From Clostridia bacterium (GTDB lineage Bacteria > Bacillota_A > Clostridia > Oscillospirales > CAG-272): a stretch of DNA of 10,850 nt. The first letter of the stretch is position 1, and every line of letters begins with the position of its first letter. The stretch covers positions 1 to 10,850 of the forward strand of contig JAFXNX010000289.1 in the NCBI GenBank assembly GCA_017529175.1, given 5' to 3'. This document shows, in pieces, positions 1-7,014 of the stretch. Below the pieces are notes generated by a model. It did no database searches, was not told the origin of the DNA, and saw only the letters and a program-made list of their open reading frames with translations. Position numbers and translations under genes: made by a program.

Positions 1-2
1 AT

Positions 3-32
3 ATATGTGTAATTTGCAACACTTGGTGTCAA
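3..32 (-). promoter_or_regulatory. possible weak promoter pointing off the left edge
   Basis: On the minus strand a TTGACA hexamer (27-32) is followed after 18 nt by ACATAT (3-8), a poor -10. The short dyad ACAC-ttg-GTGT (19-29) lies in the spacer next to the -35. It sits just downstream of the serA terminator, where a promoter for the next gene to the left would be expected. The next gene is outside the window, so this is only a suggestion. Confidence 0.2.
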
Positions 33-79
33 AAATGTGTATCATTAGACAAAAATAATCAAATACTGTTCTCTAACGC

Positions 80-110
80 AAAAATGCAGCCGGGGTAACG
101 GCTGCATTTT
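80..110 (-). terminator. intrinsic terminator of the serC-serA operon
   Basis: A perfect 12-bp inverted repeat (81-92 pairing with 99-110) encloses a 6-nt loop. The GC-rich core of the stem is GCAGCCG/CGGCTGC. Read on the minus strand, the stem runs into a stretch of five T residues that then breaks into GCG, so the U-tract is short. It begins 11 bp past the serA stop codon, the usual position for a Rho-independent terminator. The other strand also carries TTTTATTT after the stem, so the hairpin could act in both directions. Confidence 0.85.
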
Positions 111-121
111 ATTTGGAAGGT

Positions 122-1276
122 TTATTTGACCTTAATTACTCTTATGATCCCTTCCATGGATATTATCTTGTCTATGATGTCGTCGGATATGGACTCAACA
201 TCGAGAAGCGTGCACGCATAGTCGCCCTTTGAGCGGTTGGCGAGGTTCTCGATATTGATGTTCTGATCCGCAAGAGACGTGGAAATATGAGATATCATAT
301 TCGGAACGTTGAGATGGAGGATAACGAGTCTCACGGCGTCGGGAGTTGCAGGCATCGAAACCGCGGGATAGTTCACGCTGTTTTTGATGTTGCCGTTTTC
401 GAGATAGTCGATCAGCTCGTGAGCCGCCATAACGGCACAGTTGTCTTCCGACTCTACTGTGGACGCGCCGAGGTGAGGTATCGTGATGATATTCTTGCAT
501 CCGACTGTATCCTCTGTCGGGAAGTCCGTGACGTAAGAAGAGACCTTACCGGAAGCGATAGCCGCCTTGAGATCGTCAGCGTTTACAAGATCCGCTCTCG
601 CAAGGTTGATGATCTTGACTCCGTCTTTCATCATTGCGAGCGTATCGGCATTTATCATATTCTTTGTCGTGGGAGTTGCGGGAACGTGAAGCGTGATATA
701 ATCCGCCGCTTTGTAGATCTCCTCGTAGGTTTTCGCCTGAGCGATATCCTTCGAGAGGTTCCATGCGCCCTCGACCGTTATGTACGGGTCGCATCCGAGC
801 ACCTTCATTCCGAGGTGACGAGCAACGTTTGCTACCATGCCGCCGATCGCGCCGAGACCTATAACGCCGAGAGTCTTTCCTGCCACCTCGCATCCCGCGT
901 AGGTGCTCTTTCCCGCTTCGACCGACTTTGCGACGTTTTCGGTAAGCATATTCGCCCACTGAACACCTCCGATGATATTTCTCGATGCGAGAAGGAGAGC
1001 CGCGATAGTAAGCTCTTTAACGCCGTTTGCATTTGCGCCGGGAGTGTTGAATACGACGATACCCTGCTTTGCGCACTCGTCGATCGGAATATTGTTAACT
1101 CCCGCGCCGCATCTTGCGATAGCGAGAAGTTCTTTACCGAACTGCATATCGTGCATTCCGGCGGAACGCACCATGATCGCGTCGGGATTCTCTATATCGG
1201 CGGACACCGCGTAATTATCGTCGAACTGCGCGATACCGACCGGAGCTATTTTATTGAGAAGCTTTATATTCTTCAT
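122..1276 (-). CDS. serA: D-3-phosphoglycerate dehydrogenase with C-terminal ACT domain
   Basis: This cytosolic enzyme oxidises 3-phosphoglycerate to 3-phosphohydroxypyruvate with NAD, the first committed step of L-serine synthesis. The 384-residue protein has an N-terminal substrate-binding half with the typical RCGAGVNNI segment (about 55-62). The Rossmann NAD site is G140-x-G142-x-x-G145. Catalytic candidates are R227 (in NLAR) and H268 (in PHLGAST), with E255 the likely acidic partner. A single ACT domain spans about 315-384. Its H321-x-N323-x-P325 motif and N341 match the serine-binding residues of E. coli SerA, so feedback inhibition by serine is plausible. It is the compact form seen in Clostridia and Bacteroides, with a shortened segment before the catalytic His and no intervening domain. 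The ATG lies 9 bp after the serC stop, with a weak AAGG next to that stop, so it depends on the serC promoter. A hairpin terminator follows. Confidence 0.95.
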   Translation of the reverse strand: MKNIKLLNKIAPVGIAQFDDNYAVSADIENPDAIMVRSAGMHDMQFGKELLAIARCGAGVNNIPIDECAKQGIVVFNTPGANANGVKELTIAALLLASRNIIGGVQWANMLTENVAKSVEAGKSTYAGCEVAGKTLGVIGLGAIGGMVANVARHLGMKVLGCDPYITVEGAWNLSKDIAQAKTYEEIYKAADYITLHVPATPTTKNMINADTLAMMKDGVKIINLARADLVNADDLKAAIASGKVSSYVTDFPTEDTVGCKNIITIPHLGASTVESEDNCAVMAAHELIDYLENGNIKNSVNYPAVSMPATPDAVRLVILHLNVPNMISHISTSLADQNINIENLANRSKGDYACTLLDVESISDDIIDKIISMEGIIRVIKVK

Positions 1277-1285
1277 GACGATACC

Positions 1286-2371
1286 TTAACCCTTGGGGTT
1301 TTCCTTTGCAAATTTTTTCATGAACTCAACGAGCGCCACGACGCCTTCGTACGGCATAGCGTTATAGATAGAAGCTCTCATTCCGCCGACGCTTCTGTGT
1401 CCCTTGAGGTTCTTGAGTCCGCATGCGGCGGCTTCCGATGCAAACTTCTTGTCGAGTTCAGCGTCGCCTGTTACGAACGTTACGTTCATCATTGAACGGC
1501 TCTCTTTCTCAACAGGAGCGATATAGTAATCCTGACTGTCGAGATAACCGTAAAGAAGGTCCGCCTTCTTCTTGTTCATTTCCTTCATCGCCTCAAGTCC
1601 GCCGATGGAAAGGATCCATTCGTAAACGAGCTTTGCAATATAGATGCAGTAGCAAGGAGGAGTGTTGTACATCGAGCCGTTATCCGCCATAAGCTGATAG
1701 TCGAGCATAGCGGGCGTCGTCTCACGCGCGTTGCCTATGAGGTCTTCGCGGACGATAACGACAGTAAGTCCGGCGGGAGCCATATTCTTCTGCGCGCCGG
1801 CGTAGATAAGACCGAACTTCGAAACGTCTACAGGCTCGGAAATGATGCAGGACGACATATCGGCTACGAGCGGAATATCGCCTGTATCGGGAATATAGGA
1901 ATACTTTGTTCCGTAGATAGTGTTGTTGAAGCAGATGTGCACGTAATCAGCGTCGGGTCTGAAAGTATCTCTCGTCGTTGCAGGAACGTGCGTGAAGTTG
2001 TCGTCTTTCGAAGATGCGACGGCAACGGCGTCACCGTATTTCTGCGCTTCCTTGAACGCTTTTGTGGAGAACTGACCGGAAAGGATGTAATCCGCTTTTC
2101 CGCTTTTGTTCATAAGGTTGAGCGGTACTGCCGCGAACTGTGTCGAAGCGCCGCCCTGAAGGAACAGAACTTTATAATTATCGGGTATATTCATAAGAAG
2201 GCGAAGCTTTGCCTCGGCGTCTTTGATTATCGCATCGTATACCGGAGATCGGTGACTCATCTCCATAACGGACATTCCGCTTCCTTCGTAATCGAGCATT
2301 TCGGAAGCTGCTTTTTCAAGCACGGGCACGGGCAGCATCGAAGGACCTGCCGAGAAATTATAAACTCTCAT
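1286..2371 (-). CDS. serC: phosphoserine aminotransferase
   Basis: This PLP-dependent class V aminotransferase converts 3-phosphohydroxypyruvate and glutamate to O-phosphoserine and 2-oxoglutarate, the second step of serine synthesis. It may also act in pyridoxal phosphate synthesis in some bacteria. The 361 residues match the family's usual length of about 360. Diagnostic features are the N-terminal NFSAGPS motif (5-11), SHRS (39-42), the cofactor-phosphate segment LQGGAS (71-76), and the Schiff-base lysine K195 in GAQKN. The C-terminal GHRSVGGMRAS segment is also typical. It is the first gene of a two-gene operon with serA. An exact consensus promoter lies 40 bp upstream and a strong ribosome binding site (GAAAGGTGAG) 8 nt before the ATG. 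The phosphoserine phosphatase needed to finish the pathway is not in the window. Confidence 0.97.
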   Translation of the reverse strand: MRVYNFSAGPSMLPVPVLEKAASEMLDYEGSGMSVMEMSHRSPVYDAIIKDAEAKLRLLMNIPDNYKVLFLQGGASTQFAAVPLNLMNKSGKADYILSGQFSTKAFKEAQKYGDAVAVASSKDDNFTHVPATTRDTFRPDADYVHICFNNTIYGTKYSYIPDTGDIPLVADMSSCIISEPVDVSKFGLIYAGAQKNMAPAGLTVVIVREDLIGNARETTPAMLDYQLMADNGSMYNTPPCYCIYIAKLVYEWILSIGGLEAMKEMNKKKADLLYGYLDSQDYYIAPVEKESRSMMNVTFVTGDAELDKKFASEAAACGLKNLKGHRSVGGMRASIYNAMPYEGVVALVEFMKKFAKENPKG

Positions 2372-2379
2372 TGTTTTGT

Positions 2380-2389
2380 CTCACCTTTC
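2380..2389 (-). promoter_or_regulatory. ribosome binding site of serC
   Basis: The minus strand reads GAAAGGTGAG ending 8 nt before the serC ATG. This is a strong Shine-Dalgarno match, and it fixes the start codon at 2371. Confidence 0.8.
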
Positions 2390-2410
2390 ATAAATAAACT
2401 TTCGCGATAT

Positions 2411-2439
2411 ATTATACTATCGTAATTATTATATGTCAA
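2411..2439 (-). promoter_or_regulatory. consensus housekeeping promoter of serC-serA
   Basis: On the minus strand an exact TTGACA (2434-2439) is followed by a 17-nt spacer and an exact TATAAT (2411-2416). This is the ideal sigma-A/sigma-70 arrangement. Transcription should begin near 2404, which gives a leader of only about 33 nt. That is too short for a T-box, riboswitch or attenuator, so leader-mediated control is unlikely and allosteric control through the SerA ACT domain is a simpler expectation. A repressor binding over the AT-rich spacer cannot be excluded. Confidence 0.85.
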
Positions 2440-2557
2440 TCAATAATTGTAAAAAATGAAAGCATCGTGTGAATTTTATTCAAAAATCACATAATTAATA
2501 TTATTTTTATTCAGAAATAAGTGCAATTTTGAATGCGTTTTTCAGCACAACACCATA
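2440..2557. other. AT-rich spacer between glycan operon and serC
   Basis: This is the part of the 186-bp intergenic region upstream of the serC promoter. No reading frame, RNA gene or convincing GC-rich terminator is visible. The only notable structure is an imperfect AT-rich inverted repeat (2468-2491), listed separately. Transcripts of the glycan operon may therefore run on into serC. Confidence 0.6.
2468..2491. repeat. imperfect inverted repeat, weak terminator or operator
   Basis: The arms TGTGAATTTT and AAAAATCACA form a 10-bp stem with one mismatch around a 4-nt loop (ATTC). It is mostly A/T. On the minus strand it is followed within about 10-17 nt by a TTTTTT run. It lies 67-90 bp past the metallophosphoesterase stop and about 29 bp upstream of the serC -35. 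It could be a weak terminator for the glycan operon or a protein-binding site, or simply chance in AT-rich DNA. Confidence 0.3.
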
Positions 2558-3454
2558 TCATTCGACCGTAACTGACACGATCTCGGGTATATTATTGAAA
2601 CGGGGGATACCCTTCCCCGTACCGAGACCGGCGGAAACGATAACGTCAACACCGTTTTTTACAAAATGACCGTACTCATACTTCGGGAACCATCCCTCTT
2701 CGGGAGCCATTAAGCCGCCGATAAACGGAAGACGCACCTGTCCTCCGTGAGTGTGACCGGATAGGACGAGATCAACGTCGTACCACCCTGAGTCTGCCCA
2801 GAAAAGCGTCGCCGCTTCCGGACGGTGGAGCAGGAGTATTTTGTAATTATCCGTATTTTCAAAGTCGAGCATGAATCTCTGTTCCGAAAACGACTCATCG
2901 TTAAAGTGATCTTTCGCGCTCACTCCGTATGACGCCTCCCAGAACGGGACAGACAGCGCATACCCGGACGTTCCGCCGATCCTTACCGCGTTTCCGTTGA
3001 TCTTTGTGTCAACGTATTCCTTCTCAAGAACAACTCCGCCCGCGCTCTCCATTTCGATGACAAAGCGTTCGAGCGAGTCTTTGTCAAGATCGGTCTCGTG
3101 ATTGCCGAGCGATATATAGACCGGGGCAAGACCTGACAGACGTTCAACAAGACCTGACGCTACGGAAAAATCAACGTCAGAAGACGACACCGTGTCTCCG
3201 GTAAAACAGATAACGTCGGGAGATATATCCTTCACACGCTCATATAGGCGCTCGTTTCCGTCGCCGAAGGACGCAGAATGAAGATCTGATAACTGTACGA
3301 TAACTATCGGATCAGAAACTCCGCCGTCAATTTTATACTCCGTGACTCTCAAGGCATATTTCGAGAACAATAATAACAAAGCGCACAATACCATAATAAT
3401 GAAAACTATCGAAACAGGTATTATGACGCGCCGCCGCAAAATAAAGCGTTTCAT
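2558..3454 (-). CDS. membrane-anchored calcineurin-like metallophosphoesterase (YkuE-like)
   Basis: This 298-residue protein has a basic N-terminus (KRFILRRR) and one hydrophobic segment at about 10-32. It is probably an N-in anchor with the catalytic domain outside the membrane. The metal-binding motifs of the calcineurin-like superfamily are all present in order: D57-x-H59, G86-D87, G117-N118-H119-E120, H210, and G233-H-T-H-G-G-Q239. The arrangement fits the YkuE group of dinuclear metal phosphoesterases, whose substrates are mostly undefined; some relatives act on lipid-linked phosphates. It is the last gene before the serC promoter, 19 bp after the two-domain glycosyltransferase, so it is probably co-transcribed with the glycan genes. 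An in-frame TGA lies 6 nt upstream of the ATG, so the start is secure although no good ribosome binding site is visible. A role in glycan-lipid turnover is inferred from context only. Confidence 0.88.
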   Translation of the reverse strand: MKRFILRRRVIIPVSIVFIIMVLCALLLLFSKYALRVTEYKIDGGVSDPIVIVQLSDLHSASFGDGNERLYERVKDISPDVICFTGDTVSSSDVDFSVASGLVERLSGLAPVYISLGNHETDLDKDSLERFVIEMESAGGVVLEKEYVDTKINGNAVRIGGTSGYALSVPFWEASYGVSAKDHFNDESFSEQRFMLDFENTDNYKILLLHRPEAATLFWADSGWYDVDLVLSGHTHGGQVRLPFIGGLMAPEEGWFPKYEYGHFVKNGVDVIVSAGLGTGKGIPRFNNIPEIVSVTVE

Positions 3455-3473
3455 CGTCGATCAAAGTTTGTTT

Positions 3474-5108
3474 TCAGACGAGCATTTCGTCGGGCAGATC
3501 TTTATAATACCCGAGATCGAAATCGCCCCCGACTCTTCCCTTTTCGGAATGATCTTTGACGTAAAGATCGATATTGACATACGGGTCTTCGTATACGTCT
3601 ATGGGAAATCTCTCTTTGTCAGCTCCGGTCCATTTATAATGATACTTCGGCTGAAACCTTATGAGATACGGTTTGTATAGGTCGTACGGATCGGCCAGGT
3701 GAGAATCGATATATCTCTCTTCATCATACATGTCAAGACGTCTGAACATAAACGCGTCTTTTGAATCCACGCCGATAAGACATTTTATGATACCGTCCGC
3801 TTTTTCCTGAAGGACCTCTCCGGGATCAAGCAAAAGTATCCAGCCCGGATCGCACTTTGCGGCTTCATTCCAGAGCATCCTGCCGATGCTCTCCCCCTCT
3901 TGCGACGTAATATTATCAAATGATATAACAGTGTGAGGTATATCGCCGAGTACAGACTCGCAAAAGGCGATGCTGCCGCCGGTGTCAGGTTTGCATATGA
4001 TAACCGCATGATCGACGAAGGAAGCGCTTTCAACAGTTCTTGAAAAATCGCGTTCGTTCCCGTCAAATACCATGGCAAGTACGATCTTCCCGTTATCGGT
4101 CCTTCTGACGCTCCGCTTGTATGATGCTGCCTCTGCGTTTTTTCGTTTTATCTTTTTGTTTTTAAAATGTCTTGAGAATCTCTTTCCTCCGGAGCTCACC
4201 ATACCGAGAACTTTTGAGATAGGGCTTTTATTCTTTATGTCTTTATTTAAAGATACCGGACTTGCCGACATACACATATCGAACTTGAATCCGTCGCGTT
4301 TGTATTCATCGACGCGCGACACGTATTCTTCTCTGAAAATATGGTAAACGGGATAGACGGTATCAAGATAAAGATCTATACCGAGAACACCCGCTCTGAT
4401 ACAGAAGTCGCGGTCTTCTCCGGGTATCGACAGATTCGGTATCCGTTTGAAGCTGACTCCCTTTTCGAGAGACGCTCTCGTTATCATCGTACAAGCGCCG
4501 AGTCCGTCCACTTTATAAAGACCGGGAACCCTTGCCTTCGCAAACAAGTCAAATCTCATCTGGTCCGCTTCTTTATAAGTTCTCTCCACGTTGAACGATT
4601 TATATTGCTTATACGGATCGGGTATCCAGAAACATTGAGGCATAAGCGGATATCCGGGATGCCACTGCGACCAGAATACGTTAGATACTATATCAACGTT
4701 TCTTGAGATCAGGTGCGGAATAGTATAAGAATTGATAACGATGTCCGAGTCAATCAAAAACAGATAATCATACTTATTATCTATACAATACCGGATCGCC
4801 GCGTTTTTGAAATTCGCTATCCTGTTCAAGCTTCCCGAATTCCAGAAATGGGACGAATCGTTGCGAATATAGGTAACGCTTTCGTTCGTCTTGATCAGCT
4901 CGTCGGCCTTTTTGATAATGACTTCGGAATCGGCGTTTGAACGAGCAAAATCCTCAAGCAGCTTTGATGGCGCTTCTTCCACGTTATCATCAACAAAAAA
5001 ATATGAAAGCGAATGCCCGCCTTTATCGGCATCTATGAATCCCTTCAAAAACTCATTAAGTACCGAAGCCTTTTGCCTGACCGGAGTACCTACCAATATT
5101 CTGCTCAT
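3474..5108 (-). CDS. two-domain glycosyltransferase
   Basis: The 544-residue protein appears to hold two GT-A-like domains joined by a very basic linker (about 308-337). The N-terminal domain (about 1-275) begins RILVGTPV. It carries a metal-binding D120-S-D122 in FLIDSD, then G230-E231-D232 followed by DFC, and H256 in VYHIF. This resembles GT-A transferases that use a DxD motif and a later ED and His. The C-terminal domain (about 340-544) resembles family 2-like modules with a WILxLDxDE signature, but here the motif reads L-L-D428-P-G430-E431. The second acidic residue is therefore glycine, and this domain may be inactive or may bind differently. No signal peptide or membrane segment is seen, so it should act at the inner face of the membrane on an unidentified sugar donor. 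A good AAAGGA ribosome binding site precedes the ATG, and the gene follows the family 4 transferase by 39 bp. Confidence 0.8.
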   Translation of the reverse strand: MSRILVGTPVRQKASVLNEFLKGFIDADKGGHSLSYFFVDDNVEEAPSKLLEDFARSNADSEVIIKKADELIKTNESVTYIRNDSSHFWNSGSLNRIANFKNAAIRYCIDNKYDYLFLIDSDIVINSYTIPHLISRNVDIVSNVFWSQWHPGYPLMPQCFWIPDPYKQYKSFNVERTYKEADQMRFDLFAKARVPGLYKVDGLGACTMITRASLEKGVSFKRIPNLSIPGEDRDFCIRAGVLGIDLYLDTVYPVYHIFREEYVSRVDEYKRDGFKFDMCMSASPVSLNKDIKNKSPISKVLGMVSSGGKRFSRHFKNKKIKRKNAEAASYKRSVRRTDNGKIVLAMVFDGNERDFSRTVESASFVDHAVIICKPDTGGSIAFCESVLGDIPHTVISFDNITSQEGESIGRMLWNEAAKCDPGWILLLDPGEVLQEKADGIIKCLIGVDSKDAFMFRRLDMYDEERYIDSHLADPYDLYKPYLIRFQPKYHYKWTGADKERFPIDVYEDPYVNIDLYVKDHSEKGRVGGDFDLGYYKDLPDEMLV

Positions 5109-5147
5109 AATAATTCCTTTCGAGATGATACTGATTGCGGCTCGCGG

Positions 5148-6383
5148 TTATTGCTTCTCCGACATTTCTCTATCGAGCGCATCCGCCCACATTTTACCTA
5201 TATTTTCAACGGAATACTTTTCTTTTACAGATACAGCATTTACTGATAATTTCTCGGCAAGCGCCGGGTCGTCGATCAACTCTTTCATCGCTTTGTACAT
5301 TGCGACCTTGTCCCTGACCGGCACAAGTATTCCGTTTATGTGATCCTCGATAACCATCCTGGCCCCGCCTGCGGGACAGTCCGTGCAAATTACAGGAAGT
5401 CCTATCGCCATCGCTTCGAGCATTGAATTAGATATACCTTCATAATCTGACGAAGACACGAACATGGCGTGGTCTTTGATCTTACCGTGAAGTTTTGTAT
5501 CAAAAGGAAGCAGTCTGATCTTATCTTTCAATCCGAGATCATCAATGTACGATTCGATCTCTTCTTTTAAAGCCCCTTCGCCGTAAATATGAAGCTCATA
5601 ATCCGGATACTCCGCAGAAAACAACGCAAAAGCGTCTGCCAGAAGAAATAGATTTTTTGCTTTGTTGAGTCTGCAGAAATTGACAATGATCTTCTTTCTC
5701 TCTCCAACGAATCTTTCAGGGTAATCGCCTAAGACAGGGTTCGGAATAACGTATGATCTTTTATCCTTCAGATATGTATAAAAATCTCGTTCTTCCTCAG
5801 TTTGGAATATACCGCCGATATCGTTCTGATAATATCGACGTTTAATGTCGTTCATATAATGCTCTTTCGGAAATTCTGTCGCCGGGGATGTAAATTCGGA
5901 AAACATGCCTTTGTTCGGAAGTCCTTCAAGCGCAGCCGCGGTCACTATGTTGCATACCGTCATAAACGAGATCACAAATGCGTCCGGGCGGGAGGAGAGA
6001 TACTCGCGCAGCTTGTTAATATAATTCTTTCTGAAATATAGTTCGCTGTCCTTTGACTGATAACGTTTTATATTAATATGCCTAAAAACATTCAGCTTGA
6101 TTCTGTCGATCAAATCTACGCTGTAATCATCTGTTTTTGATTCGATGATCTCACAAGGAGAAACGTTTTTCGTTAAATCGAAACAGGAAATATCGTCAAA
6201 CTTATTCTTTAAATATATGATTTTTATTCTGTCGTCAGCTTTGAATCTTACAACGGGATCATCAATAAGAATGACCGTAACGTCATATCCGTTCTGTGCA
6301 AGATAATTGGCAACGGTTATCGAATGGCGTTCTCCACCGCCCACGTTCAGCGTATGGAGTATAAAAATCAACGTTTTTTTCAT
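5148..6383 (-). CDS. family 4 glycosyltransferase (GT-B fold)
   Basis: This 411-residue retaining glycosyltransferase would move a sugar from a nucleotide donor onto a lipid-linked glycan at the cytoplasmic face. The N-terminal domain opens with a hydrophobic strand and the glycine-rich loop N13-V-G-G-G-E-R, typical of GT4. The C-terminal domain contains VNFCRLNKAKN (about 234-244), LHIYGEG (264-270), and the donor-binding E315-x7-E323 motif in DYEGISNSMLEAMAIGLP. The N-terminal half has a charged stretch at about 60-130, between the second strand and VISF, that looks longer than in minimal GT4 proteins. The donor and acceptor cannot be read from sequence. The start follows the DUF1919 stop by 13 bp and has only a weak AAAGC-type ribosome binding site. 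Codons 2-3 form a run of seven A. Confidence 0.93.
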   Translation of the reverse strand: MKKTLIFILHTLNVGGGERHSITVANYLAQNGYDVTVILIDDPVVRFKADDRIKIIYLKNKFDDISCFDLTKNVSPCEIIESKTDDYSVDLIDRIKLNVFRHINIKRYQSKDSELYFRKNYINKLREYLSSRPDAFVISFMTVCNIVTAAALEGLPNKGMFSEFTSPATEFPKEHYMNDIKRRYYQNDIGGIFQTEEERDFYTYLKDKRSYVIPNPVLGDYPERFVGERKKIIVNFCRLNKAKNLFLLADAFALFSAEYPDYELHIYGEGALKEEIESYIDDLGLKDKIRLLPFDTKLHGKIKDHAMFVSSSDYEGISNSMLEAMAIGLPVICTDCPAGGARMVIEDHINGILVPVRDKVAMYKAMKELIDDPALAEKLSVNAVSVKEKYSVENIGKMWADALDREMSEKQ

Positions 6384-6396
6384 ATTGCAGCTTTTA

Positions 6397-7005
6397 TTAA
6401 TCTTTATCTCCGTTCAAAAATGAAACATAATCGTATTGATCTATATACCGTCTTCTGAGGAAGCCTTCTTTAAAATCGGAAAGAATTCCTACTTCAGCGT
6501 TATTCTCAAAACCTTTAATATAATATGATGATTTGATGTCAGGTCTCGGCACGTGAGTGAAAACGACTTTGTTTTTATACGGCAGAGCGTCGAACGCCGA
6601 AAGATCGTCGTCCGTACACCCGTCCTTGTCGGTAAACATAAAAAACATATTGCCGCGGTCAACTCTTTCACGGCGTTCATACCATTTAGCCTTTGCATTT
6701 TCAAAAGAGTCATAGTGCATAAAGTACACTTTGACGTCGTCAAGTAAACCGACCGGATAAGGCTTGTCCGACGGCATCTCGACGAGCTCTGCGGAAAGAT
6801 ATCTGTCAATGTCGGATATGAACTTGATATAATCGTGCGCTTCAAAGAGCAGATTTACGGTCGGAGTATTGAATCTCAGACCAAGATCGTGAAGTATTAC
6901 GCCTCCGTTGCAGTTGGATGAAATAATACTCGGGGACGTGTTTTTTAACCGGCGACGCTTTTTGTCCTTGTAGATGCGCCATTCTATCCTTGATATAATA
7001 TTCAT
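6397..7005 (-). CDS. DUF1919 family protein (short paralogue)
   Basis: The 202-residue protein matches the DUF1919 family, commonly found in exopolysaccharide and capsule clusters but without an established reaction. Hallmarks visible are IISSNCNGG (27-35), HDLGLRFNTPTVNL (39-52), a DYIKF segment (58-62), the HY...KWYERRERVDRGNMF region (97-121), a DKDG segment (126-129) and KVVFTHVPRPD (146-156). A basic RRRLKNT stretch (17-23) precedes the core. There is no signal peptide or clear membrane helix, so it is probably cytoplasmic. It lies 9 bp after the upstream family 2 transferase and 13 bp before the family 4 transferase. It is a diverged paralogue of the protein at 8964-9638. Transferase or modifying activity is plausible but unproven. 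Confidence 0.85.
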   Translation of the reverse strand: MNIISRIEWRIYKDKKRRRLKNTSPSIISSNCNGGVILHDLGLRFNTPTVNLLFEAHDYIKFISDIDRYLSAELVEMPSDKPYPVGLLDDVKVYFMHYDSFENAKAKWYERRERVDRGNMFFMFTDKDGCTDDDLSAFDALPYKNKVVFTHVPRPDIKSSYYIKGFENNAEVGILSDFKEGFLRRRYIDQYDYVSFLNGDKD

Positions 7006-7014
7006 AACGGTTCT

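Noticed and set aside
287..1495. 402-codon open frame on the plus strand
   Set aside because: It lies antisense to serA and the end of serC, shows no recognisable motif, and its composition (many R, D, H, S) is typical of a shadow frame of a GC-rich coding strand.
2372..2410. Riboswitch or T-box leader before serC
   Set aside because: The promoter lies so close to the gene that the leader is only about 33 nt, and no T-box sequence or structured element is visible.
2468..2491. CRP/FNR-like operator (TGTGA...TCACA)
   Set aside because: The half-sites are separated by 14 nt, not the 6 nt of CRP sites, so the resemblance is probably incidental to an AT-rich inverted repeat.
3342..3680. 112-codon open frame on the plus strand across the 3454/3474 junction
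   Set aside because: It is opposite the metallophosphoesterase anchor and the glycosyltransferase tail; its hydrophobicity mirrors those regions. No ribosome binding site or motif was seen.
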